From: Prochlorococcus marinus str. MIT 9215
Lineage (GTDB): Bacteria > Cyanobacteriota > Cyanobacteriia > PCC-6307 > Cyanobiaceae
Length of the DNA: 64,000 bases
Direction of reading: 5' to 3'
Assembly: GCF_000018065.1 (NCBI RefSeq)
Contig: NC_009840.1
Location: 248,001-312,000 of the forward strand
Position 1 is the stretch's first letter; every line of letters begins with the position of its first letter. Positions 48,572 through 58,032 of this stretch are shown piece after piece. Made by a program: the position numbers and the translations under genes. The notes beneath the pieces are model-generated. The model had not been told where the DNA came from and ran no database searches. It saw only the letters and a program-made list of their open reading frames with translations.

Positions 48572-49819
48572 TCAATTTCTATTCAATTTATCAATTTCTA
48601 AATATCTTAATCTTTTGATTTCCTCTCCCATTTTCTTCCCAGGATCCCATCCTTCTTTTTTTAGTATTTCTCCATCTTTTTTTGATTTTATGAATTTGTA
48701 AATAAATAACCACTTAAATAAGTTGTGCCAGTATGGACCTCCATCACAAATTAATAATTTGACTGTCTCATCATTAAGGTTTTTGTTCTCAATAAATTCT
48801 GTCCAACTTGATGGTGAAAAATGATTGAATTTTGTTTTGTTGGTTTTTAATATCTTTTTTATATTTGAATAATCTTGTAATATTTTTATCTCACTATTAT
48901 TTAACAAAAATCTTTGACATGCTGTTTCTAAATCTTCTGAATCTTTTAACAAGTAAAGCATATAATTTCCATTCAGCTTCTTAATCCAATTTAGTCCTCT
49001 TAAAAACTTTTTATCGACTTTAATATTTTCATTTAAGATTGAGATAATTTCCCATGTATGAATTTTCGAAATCACATTATTCAAATTATCATGTTTGTAT
49101 ATTTCAGCTAGTTCCATCCTTATTCGTATGCCGAGCGCAGGAGGGTAAATCATTTTCTGACGAGTTTCTGAACTTTTCCATGGCCATTGTTTAACTGTTT
49201 CTTGAGATTGTTTGAGGGAATTATTTGAAATATTGAAATCTAACCTTGAAGCATATTTTGCACATCTAATTAATCTACTTGGATCATCTGAAATACTATT
49301 ACTATGAAGTAAGTTCAATCTTTTACTTTTTATATCAGAAATTCCTCCAAAAAGATCGTAGATTTTCCTTGTGGAGACCTCGAAGGCTATTGAATTTATA
49401 GTGAAATCTCTCCTCTTAAGATCCTCCTCAATAGTACTTTTAGTTACCGTGGGATTTAAGCCTGGTGCAGAATAAATTTCCTTTCTTGCAGAAGCAATAT
49501 CAATTTTATAGTCATTAATATTTATTTCTACAGTATTGTATACATTAAATTCCTTGATTAAACAAAAATCTACATTTACAATATTTTTTTTTATAAATTT
49601 TGCCAGAGCGATAGAGGAGCCTTCAATAACAAGATCAATATCTACAGGTTTAGAAAACGATTTTTTGTGGAATTTACTAATTAATAAATCTCTTAAATAA
49701 CCGCCAACAAAAGCTACTTTAGTATTGTTATTAGATTCTATGTATTTAGCAATTAGGTTATATAGATTAAATGGAGTTTTGATTAATTCCCCTTGGATAT
49801 AATCAGAGATATCGTTCAT
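48572..49819 (-). CDS. CCA tRNA nucleotidyltransferase / poly(A) polymerase family
   Basis: The 415-residue protein has a class II nucleotidyltransferase head with FVGGYLRDLL and the catalytic Asp60-x-Asp62 in PVDIDLVIEG. RRDFTINSIAFEV and DPSRLIRCAKYASRL follow. It adds or repairs the 3' CCA of tRNAs, which suits this genome because the window's tRNA genes do not encode CCA. It is transcribed 5 bases after the helicase gene. Confidence 0.92.
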   Translation of the reverse strand: MNDISDYIQGELIKTPFNLYNLIAKYIESNNNTKVAFVGGYLRDLLISKFHKKSFSKPVDIDLVIEGSSIALAKFIKKNIVNVDFCLIKEFNVYNTVEININDYKIDIASARKEIYSAPGLNPTVTKSTIEEDLKRRDFTINSIAFEVSTRKIYDLFGGISDIKSKRLNLLHSNSISDDPSRLIRCAKYASRLDFNISNNSLKQSQETVKQWPWKSSETRQKMIYPPALGIRIRMELAEIYKHDNLNNVISKIHTWEIISILNENIKVDKKFLRGLNWIKKLNGNYMLYLLKDSEDLETACQRFLLNNSEIKILQDYSNIKKILKTNKTKFNHFSPSSWTEFIENKNLNDETVKLLICDGGPYWHNLFKWLFIYKFIKSKKDGEILKKEGWDPGKKMGEEIKRLRYLEIDKLNRN

Positions 49820-49824
49820 GAGTT

Positions 49825-52233
49825 TTAACTTACATAACGAATTGGAGCTAATCTGGGATCTAGAATTTTACTTCCTTTATTACCAAATTTTACTGCTAAA
49901 GATATTTTTTCCCCAGACCCAAAAATATGTATGATTTCACCTTTCCCAAACTTTGAGTGAATTAGCATATCTCCAACTATCCAGCTTTTCCCTTTACTGG
50001 GACCTGAATATAATTTTCTTACTGCATTTATTGGTTTGTTAACAAATTCATTTTGATTGTTTCGATCAACTCTAGTTAAACGATCAAGATGCCAATCTCT
50101 TCTAATTGAAGCACCACCAGTTTGTGGTAATTCGCCATCCATTAAATCTTCAGGTATTTCCGAAAGAAATATTGAAGGAATTGTTGCTTCACGCATGCCA
50201 CCCCATAATCTTCTTTCCCTGGCATGACTTAAGAAAATTCTTTCTTTAGCTCTAGTAATACCTACATAGCATAATCTTCTTTCCTCTTCAAGAAGTGAGG
50301 GAGTATCTATTGATCTATGGCTAGGGAAGAGACCTTGTTCTAACCCAGTGATAAAAACATTTTGAAATTCTAAACCTTTACTATTATGCAGAGTCATGAG
50401 AGTTACAGAGTTAGGATCATTTTTCTTCGTATCATTATCAGTTGTTAAGGCTGCTGTAGAAAGAAATCCCTCTACATCTCCACTTTCTGTTTCTTCTTCA
50501 TATTGTGTAGCTGCATTAATTAGTTCTTGTAAATTATTTCTTCTATCTTCAGACTCTTCAGTCCCACTAGAGAGCAAGTCGCTTAAATAACCACTTTTTT
50601 CTAATATAAGTTGTAGTAGTTGAGCAGGACCTGAATTTTCTAGGTAACACAGTAGATCATTCATAATTTCAGTAAATTTATTAATTCCTTTTGATGATCT
50701 GCCTACTGTTTCTTCAAGACTTTGCTTATCATTAAGAACCTCCCATAATGGGATATTTAACCTATTAGATAGTTCATTAAGTTTTTGAATAGTAGTCTTA
50801 CCAATCCCTCTTCTAGGAACATTTATGATTCGTAAAAGACTAACGTTATCTGAAGAATTAACCAGAACTTTCAAATAGGCTATTACATCTTTAATTTCTC
50901 TTCTATCATAAAAACGCAATCCTCCAAAAATTGTATAAGGAATGCGCCACCTTACAAGAGATTCTTCTATTACTCTCGACTGAGCTCTGGTTCGATATAA
51001 AATTGCAAAATTTTTCCAAATTGGGTTTTGATTATAGTGATTGAGTGATTTTATTTTATTTGTAATTGCTTCTGCCTCGGAAATTTCATCATCACAACTG
51101 AGTAACGTTAAAAGTTCCCCTTTTTCTTTAGTAGCCTTTAAAACTTTGTCAATTCTTTCAGAGTTGTTTTCAATTAGTGAGTTTGCAGCATCAAGGATAT
51201 TGGAAGATGACCTATAATTTTCTTCTAATTTAATTAAAGATGATTTTGTATCGTCGTTGATTAAAGTTTTAAAATCTTCTTGAAAACCAATTAAAATTCT
51301 GAAGTCAGCTGCTCTGAAACTATAAATACTTTGATCAGCATCCCCAACTACAAAAATTGACCTATCTTGCCAATTGAAGAATTTTTTTGGTTCGGTATTT
51401 CCAGCCGTAATTAATTTTATAAGTTCATATTGTGTTCTATTTGTATCTTGATATTCGTCAACTAAAATATGTTTAAATCTTTTGTGCCAGTAATCTCTGA
51501 CTATATCATTTTGTCTCAATAAGAAAACAGGCAAAAGTAGAAGATCATCAAAGTCTAAAGAATTATTTTTTGAGAGTGAAATCCTATATCTCTTATAGGC
51601 TTCTGCAACTGTTTTATCAAAATTATTATCTGCTTTTTCTAAAAGATCATTAGAAGTTAAGCATTGATTTTTAGCATTACTTATTAATCTTTTGATCTTC
51701 TTGGGATCATATCTTTTTGGGTCAAGATTCATGTCTTGACTGATAATTTCTTTTACTAATGTTTGAGAATCTGTTTCATCATAAATTGAAAATTGTCTTG
51801 TCCATTTTAGGCCTTCTGGATCAGTATATTTTTCAATATCGTATCTCAGAAGTCTTGAAAATAAGGAATGGAAAGTACCGATCCAAAGGTTTTGAAGCCT
51901 TTCTTGGTAAACGTTTGTTCTTAATTGATTTTGATCAATTTCTTTGAGAGTTGTCCAAGGCTGACCAAATTGATTAAAAGCTAATTCTTGGGCTAGAAGA
52001 ACCTCTAATCTTGCTTTCATTTCTTTAGCAGCTTTGTTAGTGAAAGTTACTGCGAGAATGTTATAGGGATCTATAGAGTTATTTTCAATAAGATTTGCAA
52101 TTCTATGTGTAAGAGCTTTAGTTTTCCCGCTACCTGCACCTGCTACAACTAATAGTGGTCCATAAACATGTTTTACTGCTTGAAGTTGTTGATTGTTTAG
52201 GGACTTAAAAAGGAAATTGTTGGTTTGAGGCAC
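49825..52233 (-). CDS. UvrD/PcrA-type DNA helicase
   Basis: This 802-residue superfamily 1A helicase has Walker A AGAGSGKT at residues 31-38, motif II VDEYQDTNRTQ, GDADQSIYSFRAA, and motif VI region LCYVGITRAKERI. It unwinds DNA in repair and recombination. The order 68-aa ORF, helicase, CCA enzyme forms a compact minus-strand run. Confidence 0.94.
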   Translation of the reverse strand: MPQTNNFLFKSLNNQQLQAVKHVYGPLLVVAGAGSGKTKALTHRIANLIENNSIDPYNILAVTFTNKAAKEMKARLEVLLAQELAFNQFGQPWTTLKEIDQNQLRTNVYQERLQNLWIGTFHSLFSRLLRYDIEKYTDPEGLKWTRQFSIYDETDSQTLVKEIISQDMNLDPKRYDPKKIKRLISNAKNQCLTSNDLLEKADNNFDKTVAEAYKRYRISLSKNNSLDFDDLLLLPVFLLRQNDIVRDYWHKRFKHILVDEYQDTNRTQYELIKLITAGNTEPKKFFNWQDRSIFVVGDADQSIYSFRAADFRILIGFQEDFKTLINDDTKSSLIKLEENYRSSSNILDAANSLIENNSERIDKVLKATKEKGELLTLLSCDDEISEAEAITNKIKSLNHYNQNPIWKNFAILYRTRAQSRVIEESLVRWRIPYTIFGGLRFYDRREIKDVIAYLKVLVNSSDNVSLLRIINVPRRGIGKTTIQKLNELSNRLNIPLWEVLNDKQSLEETVGRSSKGINKFTEIMNDLLCYLENSGPAQLLQLILEKSGYLSDLLSSGTEESEDRRNNLQELINAATQYEEETESGDVEGFLSTAALTTDNDTKKNDPNSVTLMTLHNSKGLEFQNVFITGLEQGLFPSHRSIDTPSLLEEERRLCYVGITRAKERIFLSHARERRLWGGMREATIPSIFLSEIPEDLMDGELPQTGGASIRRDWHLDRLTRVDRNNQNEFVNKPINAVRKLYSGPSKGKSWIVGDMLIHSKFGKGEIIHIFGSGEKISLAVKFGNKGSKILDPRLAPIRYVS

Positions 52234-52255
52234 TTTTGGAAGGTTTTTTCAAAAA

Positions 52256-52462
52256 TCAGACTTTACTATTAGATTCAGATTCCGTTTCTAGATCTTCTAA
52301 CGCTTTTTTTAAATTTATAAGTTCATTATTGTTATTAATTATTTCTTCAAATTTATTTTGAGGCATCTTTAATTTCATACTTCTGGCTAGAATTTCTTTT
52401 TCCAATCTCTTTTTATATGAGGAAATAAGTTTCTTTGATAATTTTAAATCCTGTTGATCCAA
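52256..52462 (-). CDS. Small helical protein of unknown function
   Basis: The 68-residue, highly charged product looks fully helical and may form a coiled coil (KKLISSYKKRLEKEIL, LINLKKALEDLE). No family is recognised. It lies 22 bases ahead of the helicase on the same strand. Its position and composition suggest a real gene. Confidence 0.6.
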   Translation of the reverse strand: MDQQDLKLSKKLISSYKKRLEKEILARSMKLKMPQNKFEEIINNNNELINLKKALEDLETESESNSKV

Positions 52463-52639
52463 AACTTTATAAAAATTGTAATTTCATATTAGCGGAAAAA
52501 AATTTTTTATTTGAATTATTTCAACTATCACTTTGGAATGAAGTTATTAATTAAGAAGCGTTGCGTTAAGTTTGAAATTGTATTGTTTTTACTAGCTTTG
52601 TATTATTCTTAAGATCGGTCTTTAAATTTTACTTCAGGA

Positions 52640-53152
52640 ATGTCAGTTTCAAAGAATAATCAACCATTGTTAGTCGATAAGAAATTAGATGATTTAAGTA
52701 ATATAAAAGAATTTATTAATAGTGCAAACTCAAGATTAGATGCAATAATCTCAATTACTAATAATTCACATGCAATTGCAGCAGACGCTGTAACAGCAAT
52801 GATTTGCGAAAATCAAGATTCACTTAATTCAAAAATATCTTTAAATACAACTAACAAGATGTCCGTTTGTTTAAGAGATGGAGAAATAATCCTAAGGATT
52901 GTTGCTTATCTTTTAATTTCTAATGACGAATCAGTTTTAGAAAAAAGTTGTTTGAAGGATCTTAAAAATACTTATCTTGCTCTTGGGGTACCTTTAAGAA
53001 ATGCAAGAAGGGTTTTTCAATTAATGCGAGACGCAACTATCTCTGATTTGAATTCAACAGTTAATAACATGAGCGTAAACAAAGGCTTTCTTCCTAAATT
53101 AATATCTGAAACAGAGTTTCAATTTGAAAGGATAATTAATCTTTTAAACTAG
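52640..53152 (+). CDS. cpeB: Reduced phycoerythrin beta subunit
   Basis: This 170-residue globin-like phycobiliprotein is shorter than the usual 184. The bilin-attachment cysteine is Cys77 in [13 protein letters not shown], equivalent to the standard Cys82. The site equivalent to Cys50 ([11 protein letters not shown]) has no cysteine, so the doubly linked chromophore cannot form there. No cpeA lies nearby. High-light Prochlorococcus is known to keep only this beta-type subunit, with a suggested sensory rather than antenna role. The 3' end overlaps cpeS by 17 bases. Confidence 0.92.
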   Translation: MSVSKNNQPLLVDKKLDDLSNIKEFINSANSRLDAIISITNNSHAIAADAVTAMICENQDSLNSKISLNTTNKMSVCLRDGEIILRIVAYLLISNDESVLEKSCLKDLKNTYLALGVPLRNARRVFQLMRDATISDLNSTVNNMSVNKGFLPKLISETEFQFERIINLLN

Positions 53153-53687
53153 CTAAATTCCTTATCTCTGAAGTATGTGAAGTCTGTATAATTGAGTTAT
53201 TTTCCAGATTTCTAATAGTAGAAAATCTGGATCGTACATGAGTGGATAAAAAGGAAATTCTTTCTTCGGAAACTGTTGATTTATAAATAGTTTTAATGTG
53301 TAAATTATTTTGTTCATCAACAAAAAAATTAGATGATGAAATAAAGGATTCTGTATAACCTTTGTTTCTTAGAACTATTCCTGAATTTTCATCTTTGGGT
53401 AAAAAAATCAGAATAGTTTCATCTCCCTCACTCACATAATCATCTTCCCAATCACTAATAGCTTGCCAGTTTATAGAAATGGCTATGCTCTCTAGGTTTA
53501 AACTGAATTTATAATTTTTAAAAATTTCAACTACTTTTTTATTTTTTTTGTTGATATGTTTTATATATATCTTACTAGTTGAGTTTTCAAATTCCTGAAA
53601 AGCTAAAGTGTGAGAACTTCTAATAGATTTCCATTCTCCTATACTTTTAGCAATGAATTGATTAATTATTGTTAGATTCTTCGTCAA
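53136..53687 (-). CDS. cpeS: Phycobilin lyase CpeS
   Basis: The 183-residue CpeS/CpcS-type lyase has the conserved [19 protein letters not shown] start and [18 protein letters not shown] near the C-terminus. In strain MED4 the homologue was shown to attach phycoerythrobilin to Cys82 of the beta subunit. That is exactly the site kept in the neighbouring cpeB. The genes converge tail to tail with a 17-base overlap. Confidence 0.93.
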   Translation of the reverse strand: MTKNLTIINQFIAKSIGEWKSIRSSHTLAFQEFENSTSKIYIKHINKKNKKVVEIFKNYKFSLNLESIAISINWQAISDWEDDYVSEGDETILIFLPKDENSGIVLRNKGYTESFISSSNFFVDEQNNLHIKTIYKSTVSEERISFLSTHVRSRFSTIRNLENNSIIQTSHTSEIRNLASLKD

Positions 53688-53841
53688 GTTTATCTTCTAC
53701 GGAATGATTTTCTGCTTTTTGTATCATTCTTACCATTGAATCCACCATTAATCTCTTTGCAGAAGTTACTTTTAATCCAGAAGGAGTAGTTGATATTTGT
53801 TCTCCAGGGCGATTATATGAAGTTGGTCTAAATGGAGTCAT
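53662..53841 (-). CDS. Small hypothetical protein overlapping cpeS start
   Basis: A 59-residue ORF found by hand translation begins [17 protein letters not shown] and ends in an acidic, Asn-rich tail. It overlaps the first 26 bases of cpeS in another frame, suggesting coupled translation. Composition looks protein-like ([19 protein letters not shown] could form a helix). I do not recognise it and no strong ribosome site is visible. Confidence 0.5.
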   Translation of the reverse strand: MTPFRPTSYNRPGEQISTTPSGLKVTSAKRLMVDSMVRMIQKAENHSVEDKLDEESNNN

Positions 53842-53958
53842 CTAATAACTTTAAAAATTAATCGATATTTATTCTTGCATGAATCATTATTTATATATTG
53901 ATTGTTTGCGAAAATGTCATATCTTTAATTTTTGATTATAGAATTATCAACTGTTTTG

Positions 53959-54594
53959 TTATTTAGGCATTTTATTTTTTGCCAATCCTGAAATAGTCGC
54001 TAAAGCAAACATTCCCAATAGAGCAATCCCTAGAAATAATCCTGCTCCCTGGCTAACTCCAGCTCCTACTGCTACTAGTATAGAGTCACTGATTAGAAGA
54101 CTAATTAATAATGCAGGAGTAAATATTTTCCAGCGAGTTCCTCCAATACCAATTGCGTAGCTTAGAAAATCAAAAAGGCCAGTCATCAGTAGACCTGTCA
54201 TAAGAAAGAAATTTTCTTCTAGCTGGTTTTGATTAAAACCTTCAATCTTTTTCATTGCTTTCGGGCCGACTAAATTACGTACAGGAACCCGACCATAATT
54301 TCTTGCGATAAAGAAAGCAGCTTGGCAAAAAACGATATCAGAAAAGATTATTGTCATGTAACCTTTCTGAAATCCTAGTAATGAACCAGCTAGCAGAGAA
54401 TAAGCTGAACTTGGAAGGGCAGGCAAAATAATACTTACTCCTCTGAGTATGAATATTCCAAAAGGAGCCCAAATCCCCATACTTTCTATTTTGTTCCTTA
54501 GAGGTTCAATCCCATAATTTTGGATTAAATAAATCAATACTACAAATATTGCTATAAAAAAAACTACTGAAAGAAATTTCTGTATTTTATTCAT
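53959..54594 (-). CDS. TVP38/TMEM64 (VTT domain) membrane protein
   Basis: The 211-residue membrane protein has about five hydrophobic segments. The VTT-domain pattern appears as LPALPSSAYSLLAGSLLGF and then FFIARNYGR. Related DedA/TVP38 proteins act as lipid scramblases or transporters; the exact role is unknown. It lies between the cpeS region and a secreted hypothetical protein. Confidence 0.88.
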   Translation of the reverse strand: MNKIQKFLSVVFFIAIFVVLIYLIQNYGIEPLRNKIESMGIWAPFGIFILRGVSIILPALPSSAYSLLAGSLLGFQKGYMTIIFSDIVFCQAAFFIARNYGRVPVRNLVGPKAMKKIEGFNQNQLEENFFLMTGLLMTGLFDFLSYAIGIGGTRWKIFTPALLISLLISDSILVAVGAGVSQGAGLFLGIALLGMFALATISGLAKNKMPK

Positions 54595-54740
54595 TTTTTT
54601 TTAATAAATTTATTGGAAGTAAATTCTTAATTAAGTACTTGATTCTATCTATAATAGAAATACTAATCAATAAAAATTTTTACAAATTTTTAATCTTAAA
54701 TTTCCTACTAATAAAAAATATTTGTATTCCATAAGTAGTC

Positions 54741-55160
54741 ATGATTAATTCTAAGAATAAAGTTAATTCAATATTTTTTAGGAATATATTTAATTTAGTT
54801 CTTTCAATTATTGTTTTCTTTTGTATCTCAATAAAAAAATCACAAGCTATGCCTCATGAATGGGTTGGAGTCCCTAAAAGTGAATACGGAGAGCAGTTAT
54901 GGGATAGGAACAGTATAAAAAGGAATGAAGATGGTTCTGTAAGGGTATTAAGTAAATTTATTCCCAAAACAAAAAGTGAAATTACTAAGGATATTCTCTA
55001 TACAATGGATATAAATTGTTTTGAAAAATCATTTAGAGATGTTGATGTCTCAATAGATGAAGGAAATAGTAATTTCAATGATTTAGCTAATTGGCAAAAT
55101 CCAAATGGAGATAAACTCATTTTGGGTGTTATTGGTCAAGTCTGCAGAGCCGAAAACTAA
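54741..55160 (+). CDS. Secreted hypothetical protein
   Basis: The 139-residue protein has a long N-terminal hydrophobic segment (about residues 18-34) followed by KSQAMPHEW, a likely signal-peptidase site. The mature part has GEQLWDRNSIKRNEDG and two cysteines (ITKDILYTMDINC and VCRAEN) that could form a disulphide. No named family is recognised. It probably resides in the periplasm. Confidence 0.7.
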   Translation: MINSKNKVNSIFFRNIFNLVLSIIVFFCISIKKSQAMPHEWVGVPKSEYGEQLWDRNSIKRNEDGSVRVLSKFIPKTKSEITKDILYTMDINCFEKSFRDVDVSIDEGNSNFNDLANWQNPNGDKLILGVIGQVCRAEN

Positions 55161-55218
55161 AAATTTTAAGTTATAAAAAATACGAAGGAATAACGAGTTC
55201 TCAATGATTTTAAAGCAT

Positions 55219-55243
55219 AAAACCCTGTCTAGGACAGGGTTTT
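55219..55243. terminator. Bidirectional terminator hairpin downstream of tRNA-Phe
   Basis: AAAACCCTGTC and GACAGGGTTTT form a perfect 11-bp stem with a TAG loop. T-runs on both strands let it terminate tRNA-Phe on the minus strand and the secreted-protein gene on the plus strand. Confidence 0.85.
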
Positions 55244-55248
55244 AAAGG

Positions 55249-55321
55249 TGCCAGGACCCAGATTTGAACTGGGGACACGGCGATTTTCAGTCGCCTGCTC
55301 TACCAACTGAGCTATCCCGGC
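55249..55321 (-). tRNA. tRNA-Phe (anticodon GAA)
   Basis: On the minus strand acceptor GCCGGGA pairs with TCCTGGC (one G-T). The D-stem is GCTC/GAGC and the anticodon stem GGCGA/TCGCC carries loop CTGAAAA. The T-loop is TTCAAAT. The discriminator is A and CCA is not encoded. Confidence 0.96.
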
Positions 55322-55412
55322 TCTAACCTATATACTCTAAATTACGATGTGTAGTTTGTGAAACCCTTTTCATTAAAAATTTTATATCTTCATCAAATAT
55401 TCCAAAAAACTA

Positions 55413-56642
55413 TTATTTTGCATTAATCGCTAATAAGGCAGTGCCAAATGAAGTAGTTTTTTTACTGGAAACTATTGGTATATTGATAATTTTTTCTCTT
55501 ATTTTTCTCCATTGTGGGTTTTTTGAACCTCCACCAATAGTAATAATTTTTTTTGGAAGGTGACCTGTTAGTTCGCCTAGTTTTTCCCATCCTTTCAATT
55601 CGATTTTGGCTAACCCCTCGAATAATGCATGTAAATAAAGTGAGTCGCTTACTGGTCTTGGATCAAGTATCGGCTCTAAATTAGCATTATTAACAGGAAA
55701 TCTCTCTCCTTTACTATTAAGAGGTAAAAGATTTAAAGAAGTATTTTTCGATGGATTAATTTGTCGACTGAGCTCCTTTATTTCTGAATCAGAGAATAAC
55801 TGAGACAAGATACCGCATCCTGCGTTTGATGCTCCTCCACATATCCAATGGCCGTTTACTCTATGGTTTGTAACTCCTTGTTTTTTTATAGGTTTATCAA
55901 TAATTTTCTTAACTACAATAGTTGTTCCTAAAACTGTGAGACCATCTTCTTTACCTAAACCTGCAGCTATTACACTTGCATTAGAATCAGTGGTTCCTGA
56001 AATTAATATTAATTTCTTATTCAAGTTAAATCTCTCCGCTAAATCAAAATTCACTTGTCCAATAATTTTCCCACTTTTTACTATTTGAGGTAGGCATTTT
56101 TGCCATGAAGTATTGAGATAACTTTTTGGCCATGATTCTTTTTCTAGATCCCAACCAAGTTTTAGATTATTGCCTTCTTCTCCATGAGTCCAATCTTTTA
56201 AAAACCAACCAGTGATCCAATCAGATTGATGACGTAGAAGTATATTTGTCCCATATTTATCTATCAGTTTTAATGCTTTAGCAAGACTACTGTATGGAGT
56301 TTGCAGATGATCTTCTCCAGAAGCTAAGGATTTAAGAAGGATATTATGCTCAGTACATGCTTGGTCATAAGGTATGGCTTCTCCTAAAGGCTCTCCTTGC
56401 AAATTAGATGGTATTAAAGTCCCTGAGGTGCCGGAGATAGCCAATTTGTTTAGGTTAATTTTTACCTGGATAGGTAAACTAACTAAAAGATTTTTACAAG
56501 AATTGATCCAGGAATTTGGATTTTTAAAGCTGCATGAATAAGGGACTGAATTTGAATATACTAATTTTTTTTGAAGATTAATTATTGATATTCTTGCACC
56601 ACTTGTTCCAAAATCTAATCCTCCATATAAATTATCAGGCAT
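55413..56642 (-). CDS. FGGY family carbohydrate kinase (possible D-ribulose kinase)
   Basis: The 409-residue kinase has the ATP-binding segment GGLDFGTSGARISI at the N-terminus and a second ATP-binding part with TIGGGSKNP near residue 370. Cyanobacterial relatives of this size (AtXK-1/SePSK type) phosphorylate D-ribulose. Assignment to ribulose rather than another pentulose is by family memory. metK lies 12 bases upstream on the same strand. Confidence 0.85.
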   Translation of the reverse strand: MPDNLYGGLDFGTSGARISIINLQKKLVYSNSVPYSCSFKNPNSWINSCKNLLVSLPIQVKINLNKLAISGTSGTLIPSNLQGEPLGEAIPYDQACTEHNILLKSLASGEDHLQTPYSSLAKALKLIDKYGTNILLRHQSDWITGWFLKDWTHGEEGNNLKLGWDLEKESWPKSYLNTSWQKCLPQIVKSGKIIGQVNFDLAERFNLNKKLILISGTTDSNASVIAAGLGKEDGLTVLGTTIVVKKIIDKPIKKQGVTNHRVNGHWICGGASNAGCGILSQLFSDSEIKELSRQINPSKNTSLNLLPLNSKGERFPVNNANLEPILDPRPVSDSLYLHALFEGLAKIELKGWEKLGELTGHLPKKIITIGGGSKNPQWRKIREKIINIPIVSSKKTTSFGTALLAINAK

Positions 56643-56654
56643 AGAATAAATATT

Positions 56655-57896
56655 TTATAAAAATACTTTGGAAGCCTCCGCTAGTTGGGCAGCTTTTTCT
56701 TCTACCTTTTCCCAAGGAAGATCAAGATCTCTTCTGCCAAAATGTCCATAGGATGCAGTCTTTCTGAAAAATTTACCGCCCATTTTTTGGGGTAGATTTC
56801 TTAGGTCAAATTCTTTTATAATTGCTGCCGGTCTTAAATCAAAGTACTTTTTAATGAGCTCAGTCAAATTAGCTTGTGAAATAACGCCAGTATCAAAAGT
56901 ATCAACAAGAATGGAAATCGGTTTTGCAACTCCAATTGCATAACTTAATTGTACTTCTGCCTTTTTTGCTAATTTTGCCTTAACTATACTTTTAGCTACA
57001 TATCGTGCTGCATAAGCAGCTGATCTATCTACTTTTGTTGGATCTTTACCAGAAAATGCCCCTCCTCCATGTCTTGCGTAACCCCCATAAGTATCTACAA
57101 TAATTTTTCTTCCAGTAAGTCCGGCATCTCCTTGAGGCCCCCCTACGACAAATTTGCCAGTGGGATTCACTAGAAATCTTGTTTTGATAATGTTTGGTTT
57201 GATTTCTAAATCTTCAGTAGCAGGAATTACAACATGCTTCCATAAATCTTCTTTTATTCTTTGACGAATTTCTTCTTCATTTGTTAACCCATCTATCTCA
57301 GGATTATGTTGAGTTGAAATTAAGATTGTATTAATAGAGACTGGTAAACCTTTTTCGTAATCAATGCTTACTTGAGTTTTACCATCAGGGAGTAGATAAT
57401 TAAGTAGGTTTTCATGCCTTACCTTAGCAAGTTGAATGGCTAATCTATGAGCCAAGCTAATCGGTAAGGGCATTAATTCAGGCGTCTCATCGCACGCATA
57501 GCCAAACATTATGCCTTGGTCGCCAGCTCCGGTATTATCTTCCAAATCATCGTTAACATCATCTGCTTCGTTTACACCTTGAGAAATATCTGGTGATTGT
57601 TCGTCAAGTGCTACTAAAACCGCACAACTATTTGCGTCAAAACCTCCTGCCTTATAACCTTCATATCCAATTTCTTTAATTACATTTCTAACAAGTTTTA
57701 TATAATCGACTTTTGCTTTTGAAGTTATTTCTCCAGTAAGTAAACAAAGACCAGTATTAACAACAGTTTCGCATGCAACTCTGCTTTCTGGATCTTCAGT
57801 TAATAAAGCATCTAAAACAGCGTCACTAATTTGATCACATATTTTGTCTGGATGACCTTCAGTTACGGATTCTGAAGTGAAAATGAAATCACTCAT
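56655..57896 (-). CDS. metK: S-adenosylmethionine synthetase
   Basis: MetK makes AdoMet from methionine and ATP. I used the ATG at 57896 ([11 protein letters not shown]), giving 413 residues; a TTG two codons upstream is unlikely. [33 protein letters not shown] and [16 protein letters not shown] are all intact. Its leader holds a TTACAA-N8-TTGTAA dyad 47 bases before the start. AdoMet also feeds chlorophyll and cobalamin synthesis. Confidence 0.97.
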   Translation of the reverse strand: MSDFIFTSESVTEGHPDKICDQISDAVLDALLTEDPESRVACETVVNTGLCLLTGEITSKAKVDYIKLVRNVIKEIGYEGYKAGGFDANSCAVLVALDEQSPDISQGVNEADDVNDDLEDNTGAGDQGIMFGYACDETPELMPLPISLAHRLAIQLAKVRHENLLNYLLPDGKTQVSIDYEKGLPVSINTILISTQHNPEIDGLTNEEEIRQRIKEDLWKHVVIPATEDLEIKPNIIKTRFLVNPTGKFVVGGPQGDAGLTGRKIIVDTYGGYARHGGGAFSGKDPTKVDRSAAYAARYVAKSIVKAKLAKKAEVQLSYAIGVAKPISILVDTFDTGVISQANLTELIKKYFDLRPAAIIKEFDLRNLPQKMGGKFFRKTASYGHFGRRDLDLPWEKVEEKAAQLAEASKVFL

Positions 57897-57942
57897 TAAC
57901 AAATAATTTTGGAATTAGGCAATATACTAAATTAAAATATCG

Positions 57943-57962
57943 TTACAAATCAATTATTGTAA
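57943..57962. promoter_or_regulatory. Inverted repeat upstream of metK
   Basis: TTACAA, eight bases, TTGTAA forms a 6-bp dyad between the rpsA stop and the metK start on the minus strand. It has the symmetry of a dimeric regulator site but does not match a regulator I can name. The region is A+T-rich, so chance is possible. Confidence 0.3.
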
Positions 57963-58032
57963 ATTAAAAAATACTTGCGATTGAATAATAAGACCTAAAT
58001 TCTGATTTTTTTGCACAAAAAAAAAAGTAAAT

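Noticed and set aside
57897-58032. AdoMet riboswitch ahead of metK
   Set aside because: The leader is A+T-rich with no multi-helix junction or known SAM-box core.
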